Numbered from the stretch's first letter, positions 36,041-47,868 are shown. The stretch: 64,000 bases of DNA from Symsagittifera roscoffensis (GCF_963678635.1 NC_087063.1:51221220-51285219), one strand, 5' to 3'. The notes: generated by a model from the sequence alone, not told the origin. Translations and numbers: made by a program.

Positions 36041-36863
36041 GTCAGGGAAGGACACACAAAAAACGTTACCTTTGAAGACCAGCAGAAGGAGGGCGAGGAA
36101 GTTGATCGAAGCCTGAAGCAAGGAAATTTGTCCGGGCAGACGAACGGTGAAGAGAGAGCGCGAGTTCAGGATCAACACCCGGGATAAGAACGTTTTTCTG
36201 GGGAGTCTGATGTAGAAGAAAAAGTTCCAGATGAGGAACAGGACCTGGAGGATAAAATTTTGTCCGGGGAGTTCAGATGGATGAACAGAACGCACAGAAT
36301 TGATCCGGAGGAGGGAACGTGCGCTATCGGAGACTCTTCAATAGATGACAATTCCCAGTATTCAGGAATTGACACCTACTCAGACAGGAACTCGAGCTCA
36401 GGATCGGAACTGTCAGAGCTAGCGATCCACACACTACTAGTGGAGACTCGAGCAAGGGATCTGGACAGGGAGATATGTCAAGACCCTGACAGTGATCGCT
36501 ACCTCATACCAGGCGAAAGAGTCTTTGACAATGCAGCAGATGAACCTGAAACAGTAACGGTATCGAAACGTTCGATAAGTCTGTTGCCAGAAAAAGAGGT
36601 AGTCAGTACTGATCTTCAGCCGTTCGAACAAGAAACACCTCTACGAGATTTGGTGCATTAAGATTTGGTGCGAACAAGGAACAGATTTGGTCTACGAGAT
36701 TTGGTGCGAACAAGATTTGGTGCGTTAAGATGGAAGAAGACACTCATCAGCCCAATGAGCTGAATGGTCAGATGAGGGTCATGAAGACGTACTTGAAGGC
36801 GAGATACAGACTCTCGGATCTTCTAAGAGCGCAGAGAAAAGACCGCATGACAAGCAACCTAAA
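36041..36863 (+). pseudogene. Acidic Pol linker before integrase, element B
   Basis: The segment is rich in Asp, Glu and Ser (frame 36260-36661, 133 codons, with DSSIDDNSQYSGIDTYSD and LIPGERVFDNAADEPE). No domain is recognised. At 36645-36733 the word AGATTTGGTGCG is repeated several times, a small local expansion that breaks the frame. It joins the RT deletion point to the integrase. Confidence 0.4.
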
Positions 36864-37932
36864 ATGTGGATCGAAAAGGGTGCTCCGGAAACAGGCAATC
36901 TGGAGGAAGATACTTACCGCATTCTGAACAAGGACGAGATCGCGGCTTGCAAGAGAAGAGAAGAAGACAGAGTCCTGTACAAGTATAACGCAATAGTGTT
37001 GCCGCAACTCTATCAGACAGAACTTTTATTCAGGTCACATGATCAAATGGCCCACCAGGGAATTGATAAAGTATACCAGAGGATCAAGAAAAGCTATGAA
37101 TGACCAGGGATAAAAAATCCATGTGAGAAAAGGGTAACAGCATGTCTGTCATGTCAACAAGTTTCCATGGCAGTCAATTGAGTCATCTGAATTTAACGAG
37201 GTGGTGCAAATTGATCACCAAAAGATATGCATGACAGACATTGGTTACAATCAAGTCTTGGTCATGATAGATCATTTCACGAAGTATGCAGAGGCCGTGC
37301 CCTGCATAACTGCCTCACTAAAAGAGACGTGCGATCATCTAATCAATACGTGGATAGCGAGATATGATTGTCCAACGACGTTTCAATCGGATCACGGAAC
37401 AGCTTTCGTGGGAGAACTTTAAAAAGAGCTCCTGAAACGTTCACAGGTGGCTCAAGCTCACTCCACGAAATCCCATCCCCGGTCGAATGGCTTAGTGGAA
37501 AGGCAAAATCGAACTTTAGTGTCGATGCTGAGGGTATATTGTTCCAGGTACATGACATATTGGGACAGATATCTTCCACAGGTGATGGGAGCTTACAACA
37601 GCACGCAACACTCCACCACCGGAGTTAGTCCACACATGATGTTAACCGGACACGAGAAGTCTTTGCCCTTGACTTTGTTCTACCCAGAGTATGAGGGAAA
37701 GAAAACGTCTCCACAGGTCTATGTAAGGGATGTGACTAGACGTCAACAGGAGTTAAATGACTTGTGTAGACGTAACACTCAGCAGGCACAGGCAAGGCAG
37801 AGGAAAAAGTTCGATAAAAAAGCAGCTGGTGCAAGAGCTTATTCGGTAGGAGACTACGTGTGGGTATTTCAGAACGTTATACCACCGAAAGGAACGAAAA
37901 AGCTCCTAAAAAGTAGAGGGGACCCTTCATGA
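36864..37932 (+). pseudogene. Integrase of element B
   Basis: The HHCC zinc finger is represented by HDQMAHQGIDK (about 37036-37068) and ACLSC (about 37141). The DDE core follows: VVQIDHQKICM (first Asp), MIDHFTKYAEAVPC, FQSDHGTAFVGEL (second Asp) and, after a frameshift near 37422, NGLVERQN (Glu). The tail has YVWVFQNVIPPKGTKKLL, the GPY/F-type module before a linker. Normal gypsy integrase layout and length are seen. Frameshifts and stops (37101, 37420, 37932) make it a pseudogene. It is very similar to the integrase at 63478-64000. Confidence 0.85.
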
Positions 37933-38774
37933 TTACGGAAGTGCACCAGGAGGGACGCTTTTATAGACTGAGTACTGGCCGAGCCGCTCACTACGAGAAC
38001 AAAAAGCCACTCAACCCATCGACAGAAGACTGGTGTGTACCTGCAGACATGGAAGAGGGGGGTTATCTGATGATAGACCCTGCATGTGAGATCAACGAGA
38101 AGGGCACCAGGGAAAAGAACGGTGGAAATGAGGTCGTAGAGGGAGGATCAAGTCCACCACTGGACCTGGATCCCAACGAGGTGATTGAAGCAGATAAAGA
38201 TACCTTGCCCTACGGGGGAGGAGGACTGGAAAGACCTCGAACAAATGGAGGTCCCCAAGAATTTGGAATCAGATCTTCCGTTTACGATACAGACTCGACA
38301 GAGTGACAGGACAAGACTCACGAAGAAATATAATCCTTACGGAGATGACTTCGTAGTGGACTGAATAGATCTGAAGAGGATAGTGGAAGAAGTGGTGGGT
38401 CTAGAATAAATAACCGTGTCGCAAGACATAGACATAGTTGACGACCACGATGAGGAATGGATCAAGGACCGAAACCCGAGGTAGAAACCCGAGGTAGAAG
38501 TCGACGACGAGCAACAGCAATCCTACGAACAAGACTTGACAAATCTGCGTGTCTTGGAATGGCTGAAGAGATTACATCGGACTCAAAGGAGACCAATGTC
38601 ACGATTCAAGATGTAGATCGCGAAAGCATGAAGTACATAAAAACCGAAAGGTATGATCCTTCCTGGGCAGCCCAGGAAGGGCAATTACTCATTTCGGCTT
38701 CCAACTTCGATTTGATATCCGGTATGCGGTCAACAGGGACGTCGATGGATATTTTGTCTGGGGAGTGCGGGTAG
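37929..38774 (+). pseudogene. Acidic integrase-macro linker, element B
   Basis: After integrase the frame encodes FYRLSTGRAAHYENKKP, STEDWCVPADMEE and IDPACEINEKGTREKN, matching the frame at 63506-63300 of element C (LSTGRAAHYENLKP, EDWCIPKDME, EPACEVNEKGTRDKND). A long acidic stretch follows (DLDPNEVIEADKDTLPYGGG), then about 38574-38764 includes IQDVDRESMKYIKTERYD and GMRSTGTSMDI, leading into the macro-like domain. A one-base loss near 38752 breaks the join. It appears to have been one continuous Pol polyprotein. Confidence 0.55.
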
Positions 38775-39345
38775 GACTTTCCCACACTGAAAATTTATTA
38801 ATAAAAAAATTAAGAATAGCAAGAGAGACTGGTGATCTAGAAGCAGAAACAGGCGAGGACCTAAAAAACCGGACATAGGGAGGGTAGTTGAGACATATTT
38901 TAACTTACCAAATGAATACTCAAATAGCATAAAATTGACAGATCGCGATTTCATACTCGCAAATAGAACATCTGCGATAGCGATCACAGCAGTCATGAGT
39001 TTTAAGACAGCGATAGCAGCAGATTGTGAGACGGAATATAAAAACATAGAATTCCTTGGAAAGCAAAGACCAGGAATAGGAGGCGTAGCAGCTTTGCATC
39101 CGGCGGCGTCACAGATACCGGGAAAGTAGTTATGGTTCTTGGTGACGAGTGCGACGGAGAAGCGCACGTGGACCCGGAAAACCTGGTCTTGTCCTTGACG
39201 AGATTGAGAGACTTCCTTGTGGAAAGGGAAGTGAAGGAGCTCTCGCTTCCAGTGCATGATCCGAACAGAGGACGACTGCATCCTCGAGAGCTGTATGCTT
39301 GATACACGTAATCTTCTCTGATATTAATAAACAAGTATACTTACA
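38775..39345 (+). pseudogene. Macro-like (TARG1/OARD1-type) domain, element B
   Basis: The open part 38935-39129 reads LTDRDFILANRTSAIAITAV, then FKTAIAADCETEYKNIEFL and PGIGGVAALHPAASQIPGK. After a stop at 39127 and a frame change the sequence continues (39130-39300) as HVDPENLVLSLTRLRDFL, VKELSLPVHDPNRGRLHP and RELYA. The order strand-helix(FK..Y)-GxVAxL-GKYxxFLVT-LxxLRxF-LSxPhxDxxxGxL matches the TARG1/OARD1 branch of macro domains. The same domain is intact in element C. It is degenerate here. Confidence 0.55.
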
Positions 39346-39758
39346 TCAGAAATGTTACTTAAGTATAGGCTGAGTTTAGGTGGCATGCAGGAAGGCGTCA
39401 TACTAAATGTGTGTTGTGTGATATGTGTGTTATGTTATGTTATGTGTTATGTTATTAAGACCCTGGGTAAGAAGGAATTAATGACCATGAATAACCGAAT
39501 GACAATCTTAGGAAAAGATCCAAGGTTTGGACTGTCCATTCTTAGGTCCAAATCAAAAATTTTAGAAACGGATTGATTTTAATAAATTGTAGGATCAAAA
39601 TCTTTTATATAACTGTTTTAAATAATTTTTAAAATAAAATTAGTGTAAAGCTGATAAATGTGATATTCGTGACCACTATTCTGGATCCTGATTGATCATT
39701 TAATCATTCACTTGATTTCAATTCATCAAACCGATAATAGAAACAAATCTGCAAGAAC
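39346..39758 (+). other. Spacer between Pol-macro and the second coding region, element B
   Basis: This 0.4 kb holds no supported gene. It contains a TGTTA-type short repeat (39410-39455) and AT-rich DNA, and leads to ATG 39759. By position it could hold a splice acceptor or internal promoter for the downstream polyprotein. The matching spacer in element C (61663-62146) has different sequence and its own tandem repeat. Confidence 0.4.
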
Positions 39759-40139
39759 ATGGACAACTTCAACTTGAACGAATTGATGGACCTGGCAGAG
39801 GCATAAATGGGACCGATGGTAGATGCGATTTGTCGTCGGCTGATGAATCGATACTTCGCTCAGGAGGACCCAGAGGTAGTCATGTTGCATGTCGCCTTAA
39901 TAAACATCTTGGGGCATGATAACCGTGCGGACCGCCCCACGGAAGTCCTATTGATGGCAGCATATGGAGAAAGAAGAGTACTAGACCGCCCGAACATGAG
40001 GGTAATGAAGTGGAGAAACGGGTCTCTCTCAGGAAGTGACTTGGCGAACGAGCCTGGATTGGAGAGATCCAGGACCTACCAACCAGGTGAGATGCCTTTG
40101 CCCACCAAGCCTAGGCTGCCTCGTCTAGTCCACAACTGA
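39759..40139 (+). pseudogene. Second polyprotein, N-terminal helical part, element B
   Basis: The start is ATG 39759 (MDNFNLNELMDLAEA), followed by an in-frame TAA at 39804 and then an open frame to 40139. It encodes an acidic helical region and a segment TEVLLMAAYGERR, WRNGSLSGSDLANEPGL and YQPGEMPLPTKPR. This aligns with 61662-61250 of element C (TEAVLMVGYATDG, FDLARNPGL, YGAGEFPLPIRP). Fold and function are unknown. The next part is in another frame, so a frameshift lies near 40140. Confidence 0.6.
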
Positions 40140-40141
40140 GA

Positions 40142-41215
40142 GCAGCTGTGCCATCAAAAAGGGCGAAAGTAGTACAGAAGGTTCAGACGAACCAAACCAT
40201 GCAAGATCTGGATGAGATGAAGGATGAACTGGAAAGTACGAAGAAGGAGCTGGACGAGATGACCAAAAGCATGCTCAAGATGGAGGACGATCGAGACATG
40301 TGGAGAAGATTGTTCGAAGACTGCAACAAGAAGCAGGGTCAAGAAATTGAGCGCTTGAGGCAGGACTACAAAGAGCGATCGGAACAGATGGCGTTGACAA
40401 CGGCCATGGAGAAAGTGATACCTGCAAGGAATATTCCTCGTGTGCAGTCCCCGATGGAGCTCTTGACGCCTCGAGAATTGAGTCAAACAACAGAGACACG
40501 GCTCCCGACAGAGACAAATCGAGTGACGATCCCGGATCCTAGTGAAACCTTGGGTGACCCCGTCATGGAACAGACAGTGAGGAAGCTGATAGAGACATTT
40601 GGACGACTGGTCGCCAACAAGAATGCGCCAGATTCCAGGGTGACTGCACCCTATGGAACGATCGACGACACGGGCAGAGTACGACTCTCCCAGACCGTGA
40701 TCAGACGGGGGATAATTGACGTGACGCCACTCATGGGGAGCTCGAAGGCCATAGGAGGAGGTTCAGACGAACGAAACCATGCAAGATCTTAACGGGACGA
40801 TAGAAGAACTGGAGAAGACAAGAAGGGAGCTGAACGAAAAGACAAAGACCTAGCTCAGTACAGAAGAAGATAGAGACATGTGGAAGAGACTGTTTGAGGA
40901 TTGCAACAAGAAACAGAGTGAAGAAATAGAGCGCTTGAGACGAGAATACAAAGAGCGATCGAAGCGGCTGACGTTGACGACAGCCGTGGAAAAAGTGATA
41001 CCTACAAGAAAAATTCCTCGTGGGCAGTCCCCGATGGAACTCTAGGTGACCCAGTCGTGGAGCAAACGGTGAGAAAGTTGATAGAAACAGCTGGACGATT
41101 GGTCGCTAATAGGAATGTGCCACGTTCCGGGGTGACTGCATGGTCAGCGTACAACTCTCCCAAGAGATGGTGACAAGAACAGGAGTTAGTGATACAATGT
41201 TACCGACAAAGAGCT
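40142..41215 (+). pseudogene. Second polyprotein, coiled-coil part with internal tandem duplication, element B
   Basis: The open frame to 40792 has a long coiled coil (LDEMKDELESTKKELDEMTK, then EIERLRQDYKERSEQ), followed by a proline/threonine-rich segment ending IIDVTPLMGSSKA. From 40761 to about 41215 most of the segment is present a second time, starting again at GGTTCAGACGAAC and ending at the same VTPL-like region. The second copy is shorter and has several stops. Element C has a coiled coil at the same place but follows it with an SGNH hydrolase, which is absent here. Confidence 0.6.
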
Positions 41216-41272
41216 CTAAGGTCGCAGACAGAAAGATACGAGAAATGACGATGAAGAAAGTGTCCCGAATGA

Positions 41273-42240
41273 TTGACTGTCAATCCGACCGCGAAGACGA
41301 CCAGTACCTCTAGATCGGAGACAAGATCAGAGACGACTAGCACCAGTCGAGAGGAGCGACGCCCAGACAGGAGCTTTTTGATGTGGTCGAGGCCCATGCT
41401 TTCTCCCTGGCATATGTACAAAGAGGATCTGATGAAATTGAATCTTCAGACGGTGAGCTTTGCAGCAGTTACCATGAGGATGTTGAGTGGAGCGAGAATT
41501 TCTGTCAACGGCTTGTACTCAATAACAGTCGTGGACTGGTTGATAGCCGCTGGCATAAACTTCAGCTCTACAACCGCCTTGAGATTTGCCGATTTAGAGA
41601 GACTGTCCTCAAACAATAAAATGGGTCCAGTTAATGCAAGACCGTTGCAAGATGTTTAACTGAATCACGATATGGGAAATCGCGAAGAAAGACCCGGAAG
41701 ATTCTTGACAACGAGGGCACCAATAGGACAATATGTGAAGATGTTCAGGCAGGTAAAAGCACACCCAGGTCACGTAAAAGAAAGAGCGTACCCGAAACAA
41801 GTTAGTCAAGAAGGTGATGTTCAATGATACGGTGGATTGAAGGCAATCAAGAAAGATGAGACCATCTTTGCTGCTTATGACAAAGCAGAAATGAGGAAGG
41901 CAAAGATTATGATAGTCGCGAGCTCAGACTTCGTATATACCTCCAAGTCTCTGTTTTCGCTTGATGTTATAATGTTGGCAGCGGTAGACCTGTACCTAAT
42001 GCAGTCTGTATCGATGGCAATCGGGGTACATCGACAGACAGAAATATATCCAATCACAATCGTATTTGCTGGCTTCAATGACCATCTACACGGTAGGGGT
42101 TTCTTGAGCAGGCTCAGAGAGCCCACGACAGCCGAAGGCGCTGTATGACCAGCTATAAAAGATATCCTCGAATCAATGGATGAAGTAGTAGACACCCTGA
42201 AAGAAGGTGCCTTCACTAAAACATCACCGAGAGCCATGTT
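41273..42240 (+). pseudogene. Second polyprotein, NDHLH (SGNH-like) block, element B
   Basis: Frames 41273-41659 and 41837-42148 align with 59575-58650 of element C. Shared words are DWL (then MGPVNARPL or MGPINYRPL), IVASSDF or IVAGSDF, and IVFAGFNDHLHGRGFL against LLFAGMNDHLHATGFL. The GxND tetrad after a hydrophobic strand resembles block III of SGNH hydrolases, and the preceding (G/S)SDF could be a modified GDS block, but the catalytic order is not classical. It may be a second, divergent esterase-like fold. Frameshifts make this copy non-functional. Confidence 0.45.
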
Positions 42241-42986
42241 TGCACTGTAGCGATGTCAAATGATTTATTGTTTCGAGGGATCGAAGTGAAGGAGGAAGGA
42301 GAGAGAAGGAAAAAGTCCAAGAAAACCCGAGCTCACTTAAAAGCGATGGTTTTGAGAACGAAACCAGAGGCTAACCAGTGGCTGCACTTGACCACTCGAG
42401 TAGCAGCATTGGGCGCAGATGCGTTCGAGTGAGGCACAGTGACCCAGTGATGATTAGAAAATTCTATGCCTACCTAGTGAAGGAGGCAAACCTGGCCGAA
42501 AATGCTGAAGCGAAATCAGCCGAGTTCGTGAACAGTGTGCCAAGTTACCCTGGAAGCTTTCTGGACCCAGAAAGTGAAGGGAGAAGAAGGCTTTGACCGT
42601 ACTGACAACATGCTCGAAGGGTTGGGAGCCGGTTGGACCGCGTCCTTGTTGGCGAAAATTTACCCCTCGCTTTCTCGATATCTGATAAAGCAATTCCTCC
42701 AAGCAGTCGTAACAGTATCGCTCGTTGAATTACTAGCCCTGTTTATGACGTTTGAGCAGAGAACTATGTGAAAAGACCAGCGATACTGCTCACCGAAGGA
42801 GTGCAGAAATTGCAATTAGATGGACGTCTAAAGTTGATCGCGATAACGCATGGAAACTTGGGAGGATTGATGATTTTGACACGCTATCCGGAGCAGATGA
42901 GAGAGAACGTGAGTAAATTCGATGTGAAGCGATTCACGGATTCCTGGAATAAGATAAGAGATTTGCGACACACTCTTATCCAGTAG
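42241..42986 (+). pseudogene. Second polyprotein, central region 1, element B
   Basis: Frames 42378-42596, 42535-42771 and 42768-42986 together cover this region. ILLTEGVQKLQLDGRL followed by AITHGNLGG matches FSRGVDTLRIDGYL and LLTHGEL in element C (58050-57920). The segment SLLAKIYPSLSRYLIKQFL followed by VVTVSLVELLALFMTF is hydrophobic and, like the element C equivalent, might be a membrane-associated helix. No known domain is recognised. The parts are separated by frameshifts. Confidence 0.45.
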
Positions 42987-42989
42987 CTC

Positions 42990-44107
42990 ATGCAGCAGAA
43001 TCGCTTTGGATCAGGAGAGGATGAGACGATTCAGAGGGAGGAAGACGTGCGACGTCATGCTGGGGGCATGCCCCTACTAACTGATCTGAGCTTAGCTATG
43101 AGGACCGATCCCTTAGCATTGATCAGAGGAACCAAGGATTTCGTGACGTACATATATGGACACGCAGTCACGTTTGCGTTCCCTGATGTTAAGGTGGAAG
43201 CATACAGGAGGTCGGTGCTGCACCTGAACCTCATATCAGCAGTGAACGGAAGTGCGCTGACTCGGTGTGAACAGCATGTATTGCGAGAGCTCATGAGCGA
43301 AGACCTTTTGTTTGCAAAGATATCGGAGCCAGAGATGACGGTCGTCAACTTTGACGATCCCTTCCGTGATCGTATGGGTGATGTCGACAGAGGACACATT
43401 GAAGTATTCCCTAAACTCTGGAATCTAAGACCCTACGACAAAACAAACGGCGAGGTCAGAAGAATTTCTCGACTGACTGCAGCATACCATAAGGTGAGAG
43501 AAGAGAAGAAAGGTTATGATGATTAAAAAAAACTGCCGGAGGAAATCACTGAATTCCCTCTGATAAGAACGGTGTTGCTCGGAGCAGTCTCCGCAGTGCA
43601 AACTCCTAGGTTGAGAGCTTTTGAGACTACAGAAAGGAGGATGGCGAAATTTTCAGAAACGATGGACCCGTGTTTTGTGGGCAGAAATGCCGCAGTGCGG
43701 CAGTATACGCAGTTTGCTTTCAAGTATGAAGCAACGAGAAGACGAATGAGCAATGCAGCCACTCCGAAGCCTGGGAGGTTTGACGAGGAATGGGCGAAAC
43801 TGGATCTAGCGCCTATGATGATGAGAGGGGCAAGGCTGAATTAGCAGAAGCCTCCCTGATCTTAACGAGTGTGAAACCAGAGTTAATGGTGAGAGCAACG
43901 CTACCGAATAGAATCATGCTAGCACCCCTCGGCTATGAAGATATCAAAATAGTTGATGGAGAGGAGGAAGATCAGTCAGCTGGCAGGCTAATTATTTCAA
44001 AATTTCCTGATGGGGCCAGAAGTGAAGAGCAAGGGCCCTCAAATACAGGAAAGAACCCAGAACGAGACGATGGGCAGGGAGGAAACCGTCGATCGGAAAA
44101 AACTTAG
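42990..44107 (+). pseudogene. Second polyprotein, central region 2, element B
   Basis: Frames 42990-43526, 43572-43844 and 43790-44107 follow one another. Conserved with element C (57850-57400) are FPKLWNLRPYDKTNGEVRRI against YPKFWNLNPLTANEQEILRI, and MDPCFVGRNAAVRQY against WDPLFIGYTAAIYF. An acidic tail follows. No family is recognised. Frame changes lie at about 43527 and 43800. Confidence 0.5.
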
Positions 44108-45342
44108 TAACAGGATCCCGATCAAGCTGAGAAAGAAGACCTAGACTTCAATTCACTCAGTGATTTTGAAAACGGCGCGGACGCGTTGGAAGCGACGACT
44201 GAGCCAGCAGACGAGGGTACTTCCACGCTGGAACCCCCGCCGGCTTTTATGGGAACGAACTGGAACTTGCCGGAGAGCGGTTCTCCAGGCAATTCTAAAA
44301 ATACCGAACAGAAACTCTTGATGGAATCACCAAGAAGAAGAGGAATAGAAGGCGCTGCCCGAGTTTCTTTCTTGGGAACGTTGCCCGAAGTAGGGTGGGA
44401 GGTGCATCATAGAGACCATGAAAATAGGACGAGATGCAGAATGGATAGAGTGGCCTTCTTGGAAGAAGTCCGGACAGTAGTTCAGGCTAGGGAACCCAGT
44501 CTATTTTGAAACTAGGTCTCAACCGACCACTAATGCGGGAAGTCCGTGGCAGACTCGACGAGTGTGAAGGGAGATTGAGCAAGTTGTTGATCGACTCGGT
44601 CACTAACGAAAGTGAGGCAAACTCTCCTATCAAGATGACGCCACAAGAAGACAAAGGAGAAAGGGTATATCTGTCAAGAACCCGGAAAGGAACGATGCGA
44701 TTAAAATTGGTGATTGACAGGATTAATCAGATGAAGATGAAACTGGGAAGCAAGGTGACATTGTGGAAAGCGAGAAGGACAAAGGTGCATTCCGAAACCT
44801 CCATGAAAGCTTTCAACTTAGCAAAAAGAAAACGCGTCGAAGAAGCTATGGGACGGGGTGATGATCCATTACCTGGCACAGACAGGATGTTGACTGATGT
44901 AGCGATAATGCCACCCATTCTCATGGCAGGAATAAAATCAACCGGTTACAAAACCAAAAGGAGTGACCGCACTCTGACTGGAGCGACGTTAGAAATGGAG
45001 ATACTTAGCAAATGTGGAGAGAGTACCATTAAAGACTTTAAACTGTCTACCATGAATCAGGGAAAGGAAAGCGTCGTAGGACAGCTAGTCCCAGTCGAAA
45101 ATAACCGATTAAAAAAGTCGGAAGTTGTATCGATTGATGAACCCGCCGGTGGATACATGGAGAAGTTAGAGTACAGAAACTCGGCCAGAGGACACCTAAT
45201 GGCTCTGGAAAACAAAAGTGCCATGGAAGGTTATTTGGAGACGGTGATGCAAGGCACCATCCTGAAGCAGAAGGCATACCGGACTCTGGTATTGTCTAAA
45301 ATGCACCCAGAAACGATCGAGCAGTTGGTGAGCCTTCAGTGA
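44108..45342 (+). pseudogene. Second polyprotein, region 3, element B
   Basis: Frames 44186-44509 (acidic, Pro/Glu-rich) and 44506-45342 (278 codons, basic, many Lys/Arg) follow one another. The first ends with VRTVVQAREPSLF. The second contains KRKRVEEAMGRGDD, a possible nuclear localisation signal, and ends EYRNSARGHLMALENK and TLVLSKMHPETIEQLV. They occupy the same place as 56480-55850 of element C. No domain is recognised. Confidence 0.45.
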
Positions 45343-46305
45343 AGAGCAGTAGTGGTACAATACTACGAAGAAGAATTGAGAACCACGCCGAAGATACACG
45401 CTCTGATAGCAATACCTTACGTGAGAACAGAGCTACAACTGAGGTTCGCTTGGTGCATGATTGGACTGACTCGCGTGGATTATTATTCGGAAGAAAGAAA
45501 AAGATCGAAGGGAGAAAAGGTGTTCTTAATGACGATTGTGATTGATCTGATAACCCAAGAAGGAGCAGCAATAGCGTGAGCGAAGCGGAGAGACGCTCTC
45601 TGTTTCATTCGGTTTATGATAGAACAGATTTCAGAGCCAGCTTTGAGCACTTGTGTCAAAATGCTGAGAAAAGGTGACGATTGAGCAAAAACCTTGCTCT
45701 TACAAGCACTTCTAGACATACATCAGAGTAAACCGATGCGAGTGAACATGAGGGAACCCGTGGAACTAGAACCAATGCAGAAAATAGACGAAGTAAGGAG
45801 ATTCTCAAACAAGGAGCTGAGGCTCACTAATGAATCTATGGGAGCACTGCCAAAATCCAGTGAATACTGTGGACCAATCAGGAAAAAATCATACAGTTAC
45901 GTATCCGGAATCATAGGGATGGCGTACAAATCTTTCCTAAATGAAGACATACGCGATTGCTTCTTTGATTACGAGCAAATCATAGTGTTGCTAAGTTTCT
46001 GGACGTCAACAGTCGCAACGATAAGAATCGATGCTAATCAGCAGACCAAGCTGGGACTAGTCTTGGAGGAGAAGGTGACTGCACCTTCAGTGCCAAAATC
46101 TGACAACCGAGTAGAGTTTGCATTGGGATTCTCGGACGAACTAATGAGAACGAGCTTAATGGTGGTATGGGAACTTATGAAACGATCATGGTGTCCTAGT
46201 CCCGACGCTCATTCGGTACTACGAGCGACACAGGACGTGCAGAGGGAACTGAACTCAGGCTGTAACTTGGCTGACCTGACGGGGATTTACGGAGAAGATG
46301 CCTAG
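45343..46305 (+). pseudogene. Second polyprotein, region 4, element B
   Basis: Frame 45352-45579 has TELQLRFAWCMIGLTRVDYY, and 45694-46305 has KIDEVRRFSNKELRL, SSEYCGPIRKKSYSYVSGI, GMAYKSFLN and LLSFWTSTV. The element C counterpart (55830-55222) reads KLDEIRRFYNKKF, SGEYLKPNKKGEYQYVSGV, GMAYNPFLD and LLKFWTEKI, a clear homologous block. It is helical and of unknown function. Confidence 0.55.
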
Positions 46306-46433
46306 CTAGAGACCAGAGGACTGGGACAAACCTGGTAGCTGTCTACCAGAAGTCTGTGGACTGGAAGGTCACATCTGTGGAGCTCTGGATTGCGTGAAGA
46401 CCCTGGAGAAACAACACAAGCAATTGACGATTT

Positions 46434-47868
46434 TTGTTTGGGAACATAGTGATGAAGGCGAGAACGGAAACGGAACTGATAGCAGATTGCCATGGGGGAA
46501 CTGAGGCGAATCTAGTGACTGCACTAGGATTCTACAGCATGTTTGGTGTTATAGAGTCACTATTGAAACAAGAACAAAAGCATGAGATGGTCACGGTCAT
46601 CAGTGTAGAAGTGTTGCCAGGAGTTTTGCAGACTGAACAAAAGTACATAGGAAAGTGGAGGGAAGCGATCAAGGCGGAAATGAACATTAGGCACAATGAA
46701 ACTTATTGCAGACCGTCGGGAGCGCGATATTTGGTGGGATCGACATTAGCTCTAATGTGCAAGAGCAGATACCCAGTGCATTTCGTAGCAGTGGATCTGA
46801 AAAGTACGAAAACGATAGTGGATCGAGCCTTCTCAGTGCCAAAATGCGTAAGACTAGCGAGAATGTCAGAAAAATCTTACGAGTTACTGTGCAAAATGTT
46901 ATCAGCAGTTCCGGAGAGAACTAAAGAGGAACTAGAATCGATACTGGGAAAGAAGTTCATGGGAACCGCCAGTGGGAACTTCAGTGATTTGAAAGACAAA
47001 AGCAGAAAGTATCAACAGTCAGGGATTACAATGCAGCAAATGAGAATGATGAAGTCCGTCGAGTGATGATGGAAGTGGACCCACTACTGGAGGCTTCGGG
47101 AAAACGTAATTGGAGGAGCATCATGTCAACACCTGATGAGTTCCCCTGCCATTGCTTGCTACAAACATGGTGGTTCCCCGGGCGTAGTAATCTTGTGGTG
47201 ACCTGGGACTGTGAAGAGCTGCTCTCCATGGGCTTACCAGACTCATCACAGCATATAACGATAGTTATGATGGTGTTATGATGGCGATAAGATGGCTGGA
47301 AGCTCATGTGAAAGAGAACAAAAGACAGGAGGCGCCGAGGAAAGAACAATTGCAAGAATTGGATTGTCTAAAAGGTTTAGATCTTTTCGAGACAATGTGT
47401 AAAATCTTGAACCTTCCGATGGAAGTGAAACAGATATGGGCCAGAAGTCGACTGATGCCGTGGCTTAGAGCCAACATGACTGCATGGTTGTACAAGTATG
47501 ATAAGAAGCATATGTCGAAGCACAGCAGAGTGTACAGTGCGTATCAGTTGGACATGGGAGCAGGAGCCTCTAAGCGAGCTTTTGTAACTCATCGGAATAC
47601 AGTAACTAACGCAGTGAAGAGAACTTCTATGACAAGTGAATGTGACGGAAGGGAGAAAGAAGAGATGTTGAAGGAAGACTTGGAGAGAAACGTGACGTTT
47701 TGCCTCCACAACAGCTTCTGCCGAAACAGAGAATCTAACGTTGATCCTCTACCTTGTTGTAAACAAAGAGTAGAAGAGCAGAAGTGTTGGAGGACTGCTT
47801 CCAACAGCGTCAGAATAGCTACCGACGTGTTGCAAGACACAGGTACTGAAAGTGCGGAGTCAATATAA
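46434..47868 (+). pseudogene. Second polyprotein, C-terminal region, element B
   Basis: Frames 46434-47066, 47063-47281 and 47278-47868 nearly abut. Conserved with element C (54900-53400) are AFSVPKCVRLARMSEKSYEL (AFSVPKCVRLARMSHHSHKL in C), LEASGKRNWRSI, CHCLLQTWWFPG, LFETMCKILNLPMEVKQIW and LHNSFCRNRESNVDPLP. The conserved Cys and Trp residues (CPCHCL, then VWYP or WWFP) could form a zinc-binding or structural site, but no known family matches by eye. The region ends at the stop at 47868, followed by purine-rich GAGAGGAGGAGATGG, a possible polypurine tract. Confidence 0.55.

Larger units (their letters stand above)
33811..47868 (+). mobile_element. Large Ty3/gypsy-related element B with accessory polyprotein (degenerate)
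   Basis: The element contains, in order, a Gag N-terminus, retropepsin, RT entry with an internal deletion, acidic linkers, integrase with GPF-type tail, acidic linker and macro-like domain (to about 39320), then a second long coding region from 39759 to 47868. All parts are on the plus strand and broken by many frameshifts and stops. A related element on the opposite strand (51993-64000) has the same arrangement from integrase onwards, showing that the second region travels with the retroelement. With 14 kb already inside, it is far larger than a normal Ty3/gypsy element of 5-8 kb. LTRs are not identified for this copy. Confidence 0.7.

Noticed and set aside
44506-45342. P-loop or helicase motifs in the second polyprotein
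   Set aside because: Glycine/lysine-rich words such as GGGKSWKG in element C do not have the GxxxxGK(S/T) spacing, and no Walker B motif follows.
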